Positions 21,992 to 33,200 of a stretch of 34,627 nt of DNA are shown in pieces. The stretch spans positions 1 to 34,627 of the forward strand of contig JAYMTA010000217.1 in assembly GCA_036897625.1 (NCBI GenBank), in the 5' to 3' direction. The stretch's first letter is position 1. The number at the start of each line of letters is the position of its first letter. The notes under the pieces were generated by a model. That model worked only from the letters and a program-made list of their open reading frames with translations. It did no database searches and was not told where the DNA came from. A program made the translations under genes and the position numbers. The DNA is from Pelargonium cotyledonis. Its lineage: Eukaryota > Streptophyta > Magnoliopsida > Geraniales > Geraniaceae.

Positions 21992-24900
21992 TTAACTAGG
22001 GGAGATTGATGGCTCCCGGTTCTGGATAGCCCTCGCCCTATGCCTTCTCTTAAAGATGTCTTGCCTGAACCGCTTCGTCTCGCTCTGTATCTCCATGAAG
22101 GGTTTTCTCTCTATGATTGCCTTTTCGTTCTCCAACATACTCTGCCTCTTTGCGACCGCCTTAGCTGCAGCCTCGTCCTCCTCCAGCTGCATCTGCGCCT
22201 CAACCTGTAAACACATTCCCAAAAAATTTATTGTCTGTTTTATAGCGTATCACGTAAAGGTATCAATATAGAGGTCGCAATGCTTCAACTATTCCTTTAT
22301 CTAGAGTTAACTAATGAAATGGTCCTTGAACTATCAAGACCTGACCAATTTGGTCCTGGAACTAATTTCATGCCAAAACGGTCCCCCAACTATTGAAAAC
22401 CGACCAAAATGGCCCCTACTCTAACTTCTGTTAGATTTTCCATCAGTTTTGCTAAAGTGACGTTAAAAAAAGAAGATAGAAACTAATCTCTAATGGATGT
22501 TAACCTCGGGGACTATTTCGGGGGCTTTCAATAGTTGGGGAACCATTTTGACATAAAATTTATTTATAGGCCAAAAATTGGCCGGGATCTTGATAGTTTA
22601 GGGACCATTTTGGTTGTTGACCCTTTGTTTATAAACATGGATCATTTGTTAAATTTGGGGAACAAGCATAGAACTCAAGCCAAATTACAGAGATGCTCAT
22701 GAAAAACTGAGAGCAGATGAAGTTTAACAAAGTGAAAGGAGGAAAATAAGAGAGTAAAAGGACCTCGAGATCATGAATGAGAGTCTCCAAGGATTTGATC
22801 TTCCTATGCGGCCATCGAGGAATGCCAAACTCCCGGCACTTCCGCTTCAAGACCGTAAGCCCAACTTTCAAGCTTCTTGAAGCTTCCACGATCGGGAGAT
22901 CAAAGTACTTAACGAGTTCTTGTAAAGATATCTTTGCTATATCCTCAGTAGCCGCCCTTTTCTTCTGCCTCTTCACTCCTGTGCCTGCAATTGTTCCCTG
23001 GTCTATACAATAATACATCACATAAATTGTTCCTTCAGGTACAAGTTTGTTCACGTTATTAAAAAAAAAAAAAAAAAAAACCAAGTAGCTTTTAGATCAA
23101 ACCTGGTGCAGTTTGATCAACTTGTTGGCTTTCAGATAATTCTGCTGCAGCAAGCGGGTACGGGAAACAATTAAGATCCTGACCGAGACCAGAAACACCC
23201 CCCGTAGACGTGAGGCTGTTTTCTCGTGTCTCTGAAGTAATTTCCCGAGGTGGGAATTCAGGTGATGCATTCTTATTTGCTAAGCTGCCACTGAACTGGG
23301 AGATCATCTGAAGATCATTAGCTAGCATGGGAATTGACTGCAGCTTGAGATTGCTGAAAACCGAATTGCAGATGTCGGTAAGAGAATAAATTGGGTGCCG
23401 GATAGATATAAACGAAACAACAAAACCCCAAATTTTCAATTGCCTCGAACGAACATTGACATTGTAAAATTATGAAATAAACCAATCATCTAATGCATAA
23501 CGTGATCCTGGAAAAGATCACCAATCTCTACAGTTTGTCTATCTGACAAAATCTATAATATTGGATATTAGTCGTTAAGATCAATCAAGACGGTGAAGTA
23601 ATAACTTTTATTCCTAGCTTAATTTCCACGTACATAATCAGCCGTTTCTTTCTTGCTCAATCTTCAAGTTCATATGTTTCTTGATACCAAATCCACCTCA
23701 TTCTTAGTTCGTACAATCGTACACACAAAAGGCCATTACATATGGTAGATATTGCAATGCTATTAGCCAATTACCATCGAACAACATTAAAAATGATTTT
23801 TAGACCATTCAAGCTTGTTGGTCGTCTTACTTACAAGAAATGCAAGTTACTACTGAGTAAAAAGAGCACTTCTATCACCAAGAGCACCATAAGAAAAAGA
23901 AGACACGACAAATGAGAACTAATGTAGCTAATTGTCCTGTGGAGATAAAAACAGTCCACACTCCATAGTGAGTGACTGATCCCATTACCAACTAGGTTAA
24001 CCCTTGGACTCACTCATTGCATTTCACCATTACCAATTAAGACTAAGATTGTGAGTCTTTATTACAATAGTACACAAAACAATACTCGTGTAAAATGTCG
24101 TATAAATCACAACAATATCATGCATCTCCGAGGCAAAAATCCAAGAAGCCAAACTAACCAAATCCAGTACAAAACTCTACTCGTATATCCTATCCTAAAC
24201 ACAATCCATGAGATCTACCTCAGGCACCGGGCAATTACTTACCGGGGACCCCAAAGAGGTTTTTTGGGAAGTATTAAAACTTGAGGCCCAAGCTTCCTAA
24301 GCACTAATGGATTCACCAATAGTTCAGCTAATCACTCATAACAAACACCTTTGTTGGGGCCTCTAGCTTCTACCAGATTGCATACAAATTGTTCAATTCA
24401 ACACTCAAACAGCAATCCAACAAAAAATCTTCTATAAAATCAAAGACAGGCACGGAAAAAAAAAACAAAGAAATAGCTAAAAATGGGTACCCAGAAATCC
24501 ACAGTATTGGAGGAATTTGGGTCTGATGAGGAAGTGATTGATCGACATGGAAAGCATAGATGCAGAGCCACAGACCATTCACTTGACCCTCAATCACATC
24601 CAAAAACCTTCAACAATATCATGCAACTCCGAGGCAAAAATCCAAGAAGCCCAACAAACCAAATATAGTACAATACTTCACTCACATGTTCAATCCTGAA
24701 CACAACCCACAAGAACTACCTCAGGCACCTGGAAATTACTCGCTGGGGTCCCCAAAAGAGGTCTTTTCACATTTGGGAGGCAGTTGGGATGATTAAAAAC
24801 TTGAGGCCCAAGCTTCCTATGCACTAAAGGATCAACCTAAAGTTCAGCTCATCACTCAAAACAAACACCTTTCTTGTGGATTTTAGCTTCTACCAGATTG

Positions 24901-25910
24901 CAAACAATTTGTTCTATTCAACATTCAAAGCAACAATCCAGCAAAAAAAATCTTCCACAAAATCAAAGACACAGACACTAAAAACAACAAAAATAGCTAA
25001 ATTCAGAAATGGGTACCCAGAAATGGACAGTATTGGAGGAATGTGGGTCTGGTGAGCAAGTGACTGATCCGCATGAAAAGCATAGATGCAGAGCCACAAA
25101 CCATTCACTTGACCGGCAAGTGACTTTATATTATAACAATACACAAAACAATACTCATGTAACATGTCGTATAAATCACAACAATATCAAGATTCTCAGG
25201 GGCGAAAAACCAAGAAACCAAACTAACCAAATCTAGTACAATACTCTACTCACGCAATCGATCCCAAACACAATCCTCGAGCACTGGCTCAGGCACAGGG
25301 CAATTATTTGCCAGCCTCCGAAAGAGGTTTCTTCACTTTGGGAGGCAATTGGGATGGTTTAAAACTTGAGGTCCAAGTTTCCCATGCACTAATGGATCAT
25401 CCTAAAGTTCAGCTAAACACTAAAATTCAACAATCCAACAAAAAACCTTGCACAAAATCAAAGACACTGGCACTAAGAACAACAAAAATAGATAAAATCA
25501 GAAATGGGTACCCAGAAATGGACAGTATCGGAGGAATGTGGGTCTGATGAGCAAGTGATTGATCAGCATGAAAAGCATAGATGCAGAGCCACAGACCGTT
25601 CACTTGACCCTCAATCACATCCGAGACCTTCATTTTCTCCAATCTTAAAACTGGGTGAGCCACCATTTCCTTATACGGACCTCTTGCAGAGAAAAAAAAT
25701 TCCCTTTCCACAACATTTTGCGAACCATCCTCAGATTGGTACACATGCAAGCTCCTGATCAACTCTGCAGGAAAATAAAAATCGAAACTTTATAAACCCA
25801 AAACAAATGGCGATAGAGATTGATACAGATTGGTGGTTGGCTCTACCTTCGTTAATGGTGTTTTTGAAAACTAGTAGAGCAGTGATGAATCGAGCTTTTG
25901 AAGAATCCAT
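21992..25910 (-). CDS. RKD5: RWP-RK transcription factor, RKD5 type (5 exons, 339 aa)
   Basis: This is a nuclear DNA-binding protein; RKD factors control gametophyte and egg-cell programmes, while RKD5 itself is less well understood. Exons in reading order: 25910-25847, 25764-25512, 23353-23103, 23002-22764, 22204-21992; phases close over 1020 nt. The N-terminal region (MDSSKARFITALLVFKNTI; then ELIRSLHVYQ) is the extended type found in RKD5. The RWP-RK domain spans about 203-270, from KKRAATEDIAKISL through VLKRKCREFGIP to RWPHRK at 252-257. A charged coiled coil follows (AQMQLEEDEAAAKAVAKR, about 271-300). Exon 2 splices at TCTGG|GTACCC in phase 2, which fits exon 3 starting C|AATCTC. Intron 2 (2158 bp) contains two further copies of the end of exon 2. 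The exon 4 donor GAG|GTCCTT is poor. Family assignment is firm; which exon 2 copy is used is inferred from completeness. Confidence 0.88.
22302..22628. mobile_element. Long inverted-repeat element in RKD5 intron 4
   Basis: The left arm (AAATGGTCCTTGAACTATCA, 22318 onward) and the inverted right arm (AAAATGGTCCCTAAACTATC) match imperfectly for about 85 bp, both continuing through a CCAATTT segment and CCCCAACTATTGAAA. No ORF is present. The ends are approximate and I cannot fix a target duplication. This is a common type of non-autonomous plant repeat; the superfamily is uncertain. Confidence 0.7.
24040..25620 (-). repeat. Tandem triplication of exon 2 end plus intron (about 510 bp unit) in RKD5-like gene
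   Basis: A unit of intron sequence (marks: CAACAATATCA, CCTCAGGCAC, AAAACTTGAGGCCCAAG, GCTTCTACCAGATTGC) followed on the plus strand by an inverted exon segment occurs three times. The conserved exon end GGGTACCC is at 24485, 25011 and 25506, giving spacings of 526 and 495 bp. Only the copy at 25512-25764 has the whole exon 2 with its acceptor. The copy at about 25115-25017 keeps GQVNGLWLCIYAFHADQSLA and the donor. The copy at 24607-24491 keeps slightly more. All three exon pieces are open in the correct frame. Confidence 0.9.
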
Positions 25911-26893
25911 GGAAGGAGCAAAATCATGATTTTGGGTTCACTGGAAAAGGGCAAATTTGGGGCATAGAGATGAGATTTTGAGGGGAAAGGGAGGAGAGAA
26001 ATTGAGTGTTTGGATCAAAATTGCTTATTTTTTTTTAGTTTCTGAGTTGAAATTGAGCTCCAGCCAAGCAAACAAATAGAGGGAGAAGATGGACTGTTTG
26101 GGTTTTTTTGGGTGGTATGTGCATAGTATTTAGTATTTATTATTTTCTACAAATAAATAAAAGAAAAAAGACTAGATATTTTATTATCATTTTTAGAAAA
26201 AATAAATTATTTTTCATAGAATTATTTTCTAATTGTTAAATTATGAAAGAATTTTGTATGGTTAATAAAAATATATGTGCATTAGAAGTAGTGTTTGTGT
26301 GAACGAGTCGTGTTTGTGTCGTGTTATAATAAGTTGAATTGGTTAACGCAAACGCGATATGTTTAATAAAAATGTTAATTATGTATTATAGTTGTGTTGG
26401 TTTTATTTAAACGAGATATTATATGAGTAGTTAATAATTGATTAAGAAATTATATGATTTGATAATGATGTATTGTTTTATTATTATTCGTGTTATTATG
26501 TTGTGTGTGTTTTAAAGAAGTCCAATGCAATGTATGTGTCCAATCACGTTTATATTGCGTCAAATTATGTGTCACATCTCATATTGCCAACTGTGATGAG
26601 GAGATGAAAACACTCTAATTGCTCATGTACCGCATTTTCATTAATTGATATTGCAATTTGGAATGTTATTAGTTGGGATGATATCACGATTAAAAATGAA
26701 TAAAATTATTCGATATTATATAACAAATTGGTCCCCATTTATGACAACTACATCTAAATTTGATGAGAACCGGCAATGCGAAATATTTCAAGGGGAACTT
26801 TTCCTGCCCCATCATTGAATTTTTCGGTCCAATTTTTCAAATATATATTTTTTTGTATTCAATAATACATTATACAAATTTTAATTGCAATTT
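25911..26893. other. Upstream region of the RKD5-like gene and AT-rich spacer
   Basis: Probable promoter and leader of the minus-strand RKD5-like gene, about 25911-26150. The stretch 26290-26510 has GAGTCGTGTTTGTGTCGTGT and ACGCAAACGCGATATG, phrases of a common plant non-autonomous repeat, too decayed to bound. No gene is seen. Confidence 0.4.
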
Positions 26894-26905
26894 AAATGTT
26901 ACCTA

Positions 26906-26995
26906 TCAAACTATCGTCAAGACAAGTGGCTTAAGGCACTTACTCTTACAAAGGTCTGAAGTTCGAGCTTCAATTAGTACGCGCGCTTATCAAAA
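26906..26995 (+). mobile_element. Very short tRNA-derived SINE
   Basis: The 90-bp insert is flanked by a perfect 12-bp duplication AAATGTTACCTA (26894-26905 and 26996-27007). It contains a polymerase III A-box-like TGGCTTAAGGC (26927-26937) and a B-box-like GTTCGAGCTTC (26961-26971), spaced as in a tRNA, and ends in an A run. These are the marks of a tRNA-related SINE mobilised by a LINE. There is little or no body beyond the tRNA-like head. Confidence 0.75.
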
Positions 26996-27007
26996 AAATG
27001 TTACCTA

Positions 27008-28340
27008 ATATATTTTAAATTACATATTTTTTTTAAAATTCAATATAAGATATGCTCTTTTGCTTGAGTAAATGAGCATGTTACAAACGGGTCATGTAAA
27101 TTTAATAACATGATACCTTTAGAGAATTGTAGCGAAAATATCGCGCTTTGATTTTTTCAATCAATTGAAGATAAGTTTGTAAATTTTATAACTTATTACG
27201 TAAACAATCACTCATTCAATGATTTACTCAAACACGCGTGTATAATTTTAAACTCAACTATTTATTAAACAATTTAATTATATCATATCATGTCAATCTA
27301 GTCATAATAATCATGTTCGTATTTAATTCATGTCAATCAATTCGTGTACGAGTTAATTCATTGTGCACTATACTAACACGACCCAAGCACAACCCTACAA
27401 AACATAAACGACCACTCCTACATCTGATTCTGTGACTAAAATACCCTTGAACCACACTAAAATTACCATGTAAACAAATAGGAATTGGGCTATTGGGGAT
27501 ATATTGACAAGGGGTGTTAATGTCTTTTCACCAAAAACTGTTTACGTAAGTCATGTCATACCAACTTCCTCATCCGCATGGAGAACTGAACTGGCAAGGG
27601 ATGTTAGGGTAGTACTAATTTTGACCTTCTTTTTGGAAACATTAACGAAATTGCCACTGGACTTCCTCGTACGACGAGATTTGACCGTTGTAACGGTTGG
27701 GATTCAAACCAGTCAATGCTGAATTGCTGATCAGTACCTTGGAGTTTTCTTCCTAACAAAGAAACCATAATTTAGGAAAATGTGTTTCATGTTTATCTTG
27801 TTAATGTATTATCATTTTTCCGATGAATTCAATATTTGTAGTTAAACATTAGTTTTTTTTAAGAGCGCGCACACACGATTTATTTACAAGTGAAACGATT
27901 CAATAATAGCATATTGGTGTACAAATGAAAATGAGCAACTAATAAACAATAAACACAAGTCTAAACAATCACCTAAAATCAACTCACCTAATAACTCCCT
28001 CTAGTATGCGGGATTGAAGAGTCGAAATGATATTGTCAGCGCGTCGATTTTCACTGCGAAGTACTATCAACTTTTGTCTATAATCAAACTCAGAGCCTTC
28101 CGAATTATAAGAATCTCTGTAAAACAGCAAACAAATTAAATCGTAAACCTCTAGAAGCTCAGGTCACGTGTACTAGATCAATCTCAACCTTGACTCGAGC
28201 TCAATTGTAACGTGCCGAGCCATATATTTAAGGAGCCAAGATTGAGCGGCTAGTTAACTTGAGTCAAAGGTTTAAGGTTATTATCTAAACCTAATATCAT
28301 CCACCAAAATCAGATTCACCTCCTCCTACTTTCCTTTTAT
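27008..28340. other. AT-rich spacer upstream of the MADS-box gene
   Basis: No gene is supported. The segment ending at about 27420 reads inward as GTAGGAGTGGTCGTTTATG, a terminus like that of the hAT-like repeats elsewhere, with the partner end unclear. The 27504-27722 open frame has no recognisable product. A TATA-like TATATTTA at 28223-28230 may belong to the MADS-box gene, 249 bp before its ATG. Confidence 0.4.
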
Positions 28341-28478
28341 TGGAAGGTGGTGTTTGGGTCTTGCGGCCCATTTTGTTCCCTACAAATACGCACGCGCCGC
28401 TCCATAAACCCACGCATCACCAGTAACTCTCCGATCGATCGCGTTCGGGGACGATTTTCGCCTGTTTCGGTCCCTGAG

Positions 28479-29558
28479 ATGGCGGCTGATCCTCGGCCGC
28501 GGCAGAGCAAGAAGCACAATTCCTTCCACAGAATCGCAACTCTGAAGAAGAAGGCGTCGCAGCTCTCGGCTCTCTGCGATGTTCCGGTCTGTGTAGTCGG
28601 CTTCACGCCCGACGGCGGTCTCTTCACCTGGCCGGAGCACGCGCCCGACGTCAAGTCCACGCTCCACCGCTACAAGCAAGCCGCCGCTGCCGCCGCCGGT
28701 GACAAGAAAGGATCCAAGAAACGCCCTTTCTGCGACGCCGCGGCGGTAGCGATTGGTGGCGAACCTGAAAACGCCGATCAGGAGGGTTTCTTGGGCTGCA
28801 AGAAAAGCAGGGTTTGGGAGGAGACGAAACAGGGGGTGAGTGATGGTAATTCAGCTTCAACGGTAGAATCTGTAGATATGGCTTTGGCTTTACCGAATTG
28901 GGTTGATGAGGGTTTCTTGGGTTGTTTGGGTAGCAAGTTACAGGCTGTGGATGAGAAAGTTAGGGTTTTGGAGGAGAAGAAACAGAGTGTTGGTGATGTT
29001 AATTATACAGCTGCAACGGTACAATCCGAAGACATGGCTCTGGCTTTACCGCGTTGGGTTGATGAGGGTTTCTTGGGTTGTTTGGAGAGCAAGTTACAGG
29101 CTGTGGATGAGAAAATTAGGGCTTTGGAGGAGAAGAAACAGAATGTGGGTGATGCTAATTCAGCTGCAACGGTACAATCTGAATACATGTTTCAAGCCTT
29201 GCCGCAATGGACTGATGAGGGTTTCTTCGATTACGAGTTTGAGATTGTGGATGACAAGATTAGGGTTCTGGAGGAGACGAAACAGAGTGTGGTTGATGTT
29301 GGTTCAGCTGCAACGGTACAATTTGACGATATGGCTCTGGCTTCACCGAAATGGATTGATGAGTGTTTCTTCGGTTGCAAGTTAGAGACTGTGGATGAGA
29401 AAATTAGGGTTTTGGAGGAGAAGAAGCAGAGTGTGGGTGATGCTAGTTCAGCTGCAACGGTACAATCTGAGGACTTGGCTCTGGCTTTACCGCAATGGTC
29501 TGATGATGAGTTTGCTTTGGATCTTGATGATTTTTTTTGGTGCTTGCTTTGTGACTGA
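28479..29558 (+). CDS. Type I (M-beta-like) MADS-box protein with five C-terminal tandem repeats, 359 aa
   Basis: A probable DNA-binding transcription factor; type I MADS proteins mostly act in the female gametophyte and endosperm. It is a single exon, as usual for type I. The start is the ATG at 28479 (GAGATGG context), because the longer frame upstream begins with GTG. MADS region: about residues 10-60, with ATLKKKASQLSALCDVPVCV and FTPDGG..TWPE, a pattern seen in type I proteins of the M-beta group. The basic N-terminal arm is short: only nine residues (MAADPRPRQ) precede SKKHNSFHR and no GRxKI motif is seen. A basic, alanine-rich linker follows at about 63-90. From residue 112 the protein is five copies of a 48-52-residue repeat, then a short DDEFALDLDDFF tail. 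The MADS part is GC-rich, the repeats less so. Subgroup assignment is tentative. Confidence 0.85.
   Translation: MAADPRPRQSKKHNSFHRIATLKKKASQLSALCDVPVCVVGFTPDGGLFTWPEHAPDVKSTLHRYKQAAAAAAGDKKGSKKRPFCDAAAVAIGGEPENADQEGFLGCKKSRVWEETKQGVSDGNSASTVESVDMALALPNWVDEGFLGCLGSKLQAVDEKVRVLEEKKQSVGDVNYTAATVQSEDMALALPRWVDEGFLGCLESKLQAVDEKIRALEEKKQNVGDANSAATVQSEYMFQALPQWTDEGFFDYEFEIVDDKIRVLEETKQSVVDVGSAATVQFDDMALASPKWIDECFFGCKLETVDEKIRVLEEKKQSVGDASSAATVQSEDLALALPQWSDDEFALDLDDFFWCLLCD
28812..29520 (+). repeat. Five in-frame coding repeats of 144-156 bp in the MADS-box gene
   Basis: Copies start at 28812, 28965, 29121, 29265 and 29409 (spacings 153, 156, 144, 144, all multiples of three). Each reads roughly RVLEEKKQSVGD, SAATVQSEDMALALP, W(V/T/I)DEGF(L/F)GC, then KLQAVDEKI; the fifth is cut after W(S)DDEF. 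The string GCTGCAACGGTACAAT is identical at DNA level in four copies (29010, 29163, 29307, 29451), showing recent expansion. The KLQ-VDEKIRVLEEKKQ part has heptad-like spacing and may form a coiled coil. Confidence 0.93.
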
Positions 29559-30261
29559 GACTCTGAGAGTGATTGATTATATATTTTTTTTCTGATGCAT
29601 TGTAATTTCAAATTCTTGAATCAATACCTCGATTATTGTTCATGATTATATATACACTTTTACATTACATAGAGTTAATTATTTGGATTTCGAATGACAC
29701 GAACACGTATTCAACTAGGTTTGCATGATTTTTACAATTTGGATTCTGACACACACGTGCATCCGAAATCCAATCCGACTTATATTCATTTATTTATAGG
29801 CAAGCGGTATATTCTATTTAATCAACTTAAAGAGTCAAAATAAAAGTACAAAGTGGAATCAAACAAGAAACTATGGACACAAACACATCAATGGACTTGG
29901 AATAAAAAAAGAAACCATCAACACAAACACGTCAATGGACTTGTGACCCACGAATTGAGAAGGAAAGAGCTACCAATAGAACAATCAAAACATTTAAGCA
30001 AAGCGAAACTAAGACATCCAATCCGACTTAAGAACCAAACCGACCAATTTTGAATTTGATGCGAGTTAAAATCAGGAAGAGAAAAGCTGAAATTAGCCCA
30101 AAACTCAAAACTAAAAGAGGAGAAATTTTTATTACTACTTGCAAATAGTTGAGTTTTGCACATGAATTTGGATTATAAAGAATCATTTACATACATACTG
30201 AACAAACAAATGTGTCTTGCCTTCACTTGATGCGAGTAGCCGTTCTGAGTTTCTTTTCCTT
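29559..30261. other. Spacer between the convergent MADS-box and GET1 genes
   Basis: Contains the 3' UTRs of both genes. Short frames here have no family resemblance. ACACAAACAC(A/G)TCAATGGACTTG occurs twice (about 29878 and 29921), a small local duplication. Confidence 0.45.
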
Positions 30262-33200
30262 CTATTTGATGAGTCGACAAATGAACTTGCTTACCCGAGT
30301 GGATATCGCCAACCATGGAATGATTCCGACCTTATATAACGTGAGAAAGTAACCAAAAGCAAGCAAATGTTAGACAAGACTGGAATCTCGAGAATGGTAC
30401 TTCAAAAATATGCTCATTTTCTTGTTTTCTACATGAGTAAGATGAGTGCGTAGTCAAACGGGGGAGAGATTTGCTCGATGCCCTAAGCTTATTTTGGAGA
30501 CATAGAGGTCGTGTGAAACCTAAATAGTGACTAAAGTGAGCTCGGTTATGTTCACGTAATGGAACAACCGACATGTAATGTTACCAATCAATGCAATCAT
30601 CCAACTCGGGCTGTTAAAAAGAGAAGAAGAAAATTTACAAATCTAAATTTATTGAAGTGAAAGATAAAAATCATCCATCAAACGACATACTAAATGCGGA
30701 AGTTTTATGACATCATAGCTTCGCCATCATACAACTTTAAGGTGCCTTAAATACTAAATAACCCTAGAGATATGAAGGCCCTTCAAGTGATCTCTAATGC
30801 AGAATATCGATTATCACGTAACAAAAATTCAAAAATAAACTTTTAAGTTACCATAATATAATCCTTTGTGGAGCCTCCGCCTGTAAAAGACAAGAGTCCG
30901 CCTGAAAAACAAAGAACTATATAAAACATGCAACATTATTTTTCCAAAATTTGGTTGAATTCTCATATAAGATACAGCCAATTAAATTGAATAGTAAAAG
31001 TGCAGAGTAACTGAGCTACACAGTAGCATAAGAGAAAATTTTAAAAAGCGACATTACCAAATGGTTGCAAAAGTCGCCGAGATATGGCAGCAACAGGACT
31101 TCCACTCCCCCAAAACCAGCAAACCAGAATGAAATAGATAACAATCTATATGGAAACAGATAAAGAAATCTTCTCAAGATACTACGGAAACAAAATGGAT
31201 TACGTAGTTACAAACTTACAATTTCTCTATACCTACCTTTGAGAACTTTAGAGCTTTCAGATACAAGCCAAATGACATCTTTATCTCCTTACTATTTGAT
31301 TCTTGACCTACAAATCAGAGTGTGAGAATTGAGAAGCTTCCTCTCAAGCACTCAGACAAAATCAGACCAAAACTAATATTGATACAACCAATACGTAACA
31401 CAAAGTCGGGCAATATGTGTTACGAGTTTAATAAGATGTTGCAAGTCTCTCTCTCTCTCTCTGAGAAATTCTGGCTCATTTTTCAAACTTAACTTTCAGT
31501 ATCTGACATTATTAAATCTGTACTCAGACAGCAGAAATGGATTTTGCAAACTAATGCTTCATACCCCGAAAGCTACATACAGAACTATTTCCACCCTTTG
31601 ATTTCAATCACTACCAATCATCAACTATCTCACTTGTTTCAATTTGTGTTTGTGTTAATATATACATGAAAGAAAATGTAAGGAAGTAACTAGAAAAAGC
31701 CTCAAAATAAGCTACATCAACACAACATCACAACTACATACATTTTGCAAGTTCTTTTTCTTTAGCGGCTGCCATCCTCTTAAGTTTTGCAGCTTGTGCG
31801 AATGTTGATGGCCTGAAAACATTAAAGAGAGAACCATACTTCATGTACCATACATAGTACGTACAAAGACATTGACTGTTGAACCATTTAACCAATTCTC
31901 GTACTGATGTTGGCAGCATGACCAATGAACTAGAAGTTATTATGACAGCATTACGAAACATAACCACTGTTTTATTTTAGCACGGGAAGCCTTCCAATGA
32001 TTGAAGAATTTAATAGAGATGCGGGAGCAAATATTCAGATGATGTTTCCAAACAAAGATTATACTGTATTCAAGTAAAAGCTTATAGTTATAGCAAAATA
32101 GATAGATCATGATATATTCAAGAGATGATGAATATCATCATTTTAAAGCCCATTCATACTGCAAAATGAGTTTCGACGAGAAACAAATAGGGTTAGATCC
32201 AAAGCTATTGTTATGTCCACCATTCCATGTTTAATAGGTTTCTAGTGTACCATGTTCATGCAATCTACATTAGTTTCGTCATAACCTACTTGAAAGATAA
32301 ACCTTTCAATAGACTGTTTTAGGCTAGCTACAATAAAACTCCTAAGTCTTACAATAATTGCTCATAACATTCGGGGAAACAATCCGAGTTATTTGACCAA
32401 ATATGATAGATTCATAAAAGTAATAAAACTCTATATAGTATGATGAAAAAGAGGCAAAAGACTTTGAATGGTTAACGAGATGCACACTCACTGCGAGTAC
32501 GAGCTCGCTTCCTTTAAGAGTTGCTTTATTTCTCTACGCAACTGAATTTCTGTAGAACTCATGGAAGCCCTCTGAAAAACAAAACACAGAAACAAATTCA
32601 ATTATTTGCCAAATGTTTGAGAGATACATGCGGATGTTAATATATCCTTAACAGTTGGCGATCAATGCTACACAAAATGATTCTAAATGAAGGCCAGGAT
32701 ATATAAACGATTTAAATAATATCATGAACAGGCAATGAGCATTGATGATAACAAAATCTAGTCTAACTACTGCTTTCACCATATCCAACAAACTCAAGTA
32801 GACTACACATGAGGAGGTCGTGGTTAGTGCCACTTTCTGCATCTCGATCTTCTTCCTAAGGCTTTCTAAGTTTAAATAAACCACACAAAAATGTAATGCA
32901 ACACACAATGATTGTGAATGAAAGACAACATATATCAACGATTTAAATTGAAGCTTGAACAGTCAATGAGCATCGATAATCAGAAAATCTAGTCTAACTA
33001 CTACTTTCACCATATCCAACATATTCAAGTAGACGACATGAGGAGGTCAATGCCACTGCCACTTTCTGCATCACATCCTCTTCCTAAGGCTTTCTAAGTT
33101 TAAACAAACTGCAAAAATAAGTAATGCAACACAAAATGATTCTTAATGAAGGCCAACATATGTTGACGGTTTAAATCAAATCCTGAGTAGGCAATGAGCA

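Noticed and set aside
22205..22763. RKD5 intron 4 as a U12-type intron because its donor contains TCCTTTT
   Set aside because: The donor lacks the RTATCC start and no TTCCTTRAC branch site precedes the acceptor.
24483..25758. Plus-strand open frames starting MGTQKSTV / MGTQKWTV, repeated three times
   Set aside because: They are the antisense of the repeated RKD5 exon and have no family resemblance of their own.
26906..26995. A functional tRNA gene
   Set aside because: A and B box matches are present, but no tRNA cloverleaf or anticodon stem is seen and the piece has SINE-type flanking duplications and an A tail.
28347..28478. 44-codon upstream extension of the MADS-box frame
   Set aside because: It begins with GTG and has no in-frame ATG before 28479.
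28903..29385. 160-codon open frame overlapping the MADS-box gene in another frame
   Set aside because: The repeat length is a multiple of three, so one stop-free frame shift stays open through all copies. It has no domain and is a shadow of the repeats.
30540..30620. Alternative last exon of GET1 encoding PSWMIALIGN...CRL on the minus strand
   Set aside because: It resembles the GET1 end loosely but is in the wrong phase after exon 6; the exon at 30330-30262 fits in phase and sequence.
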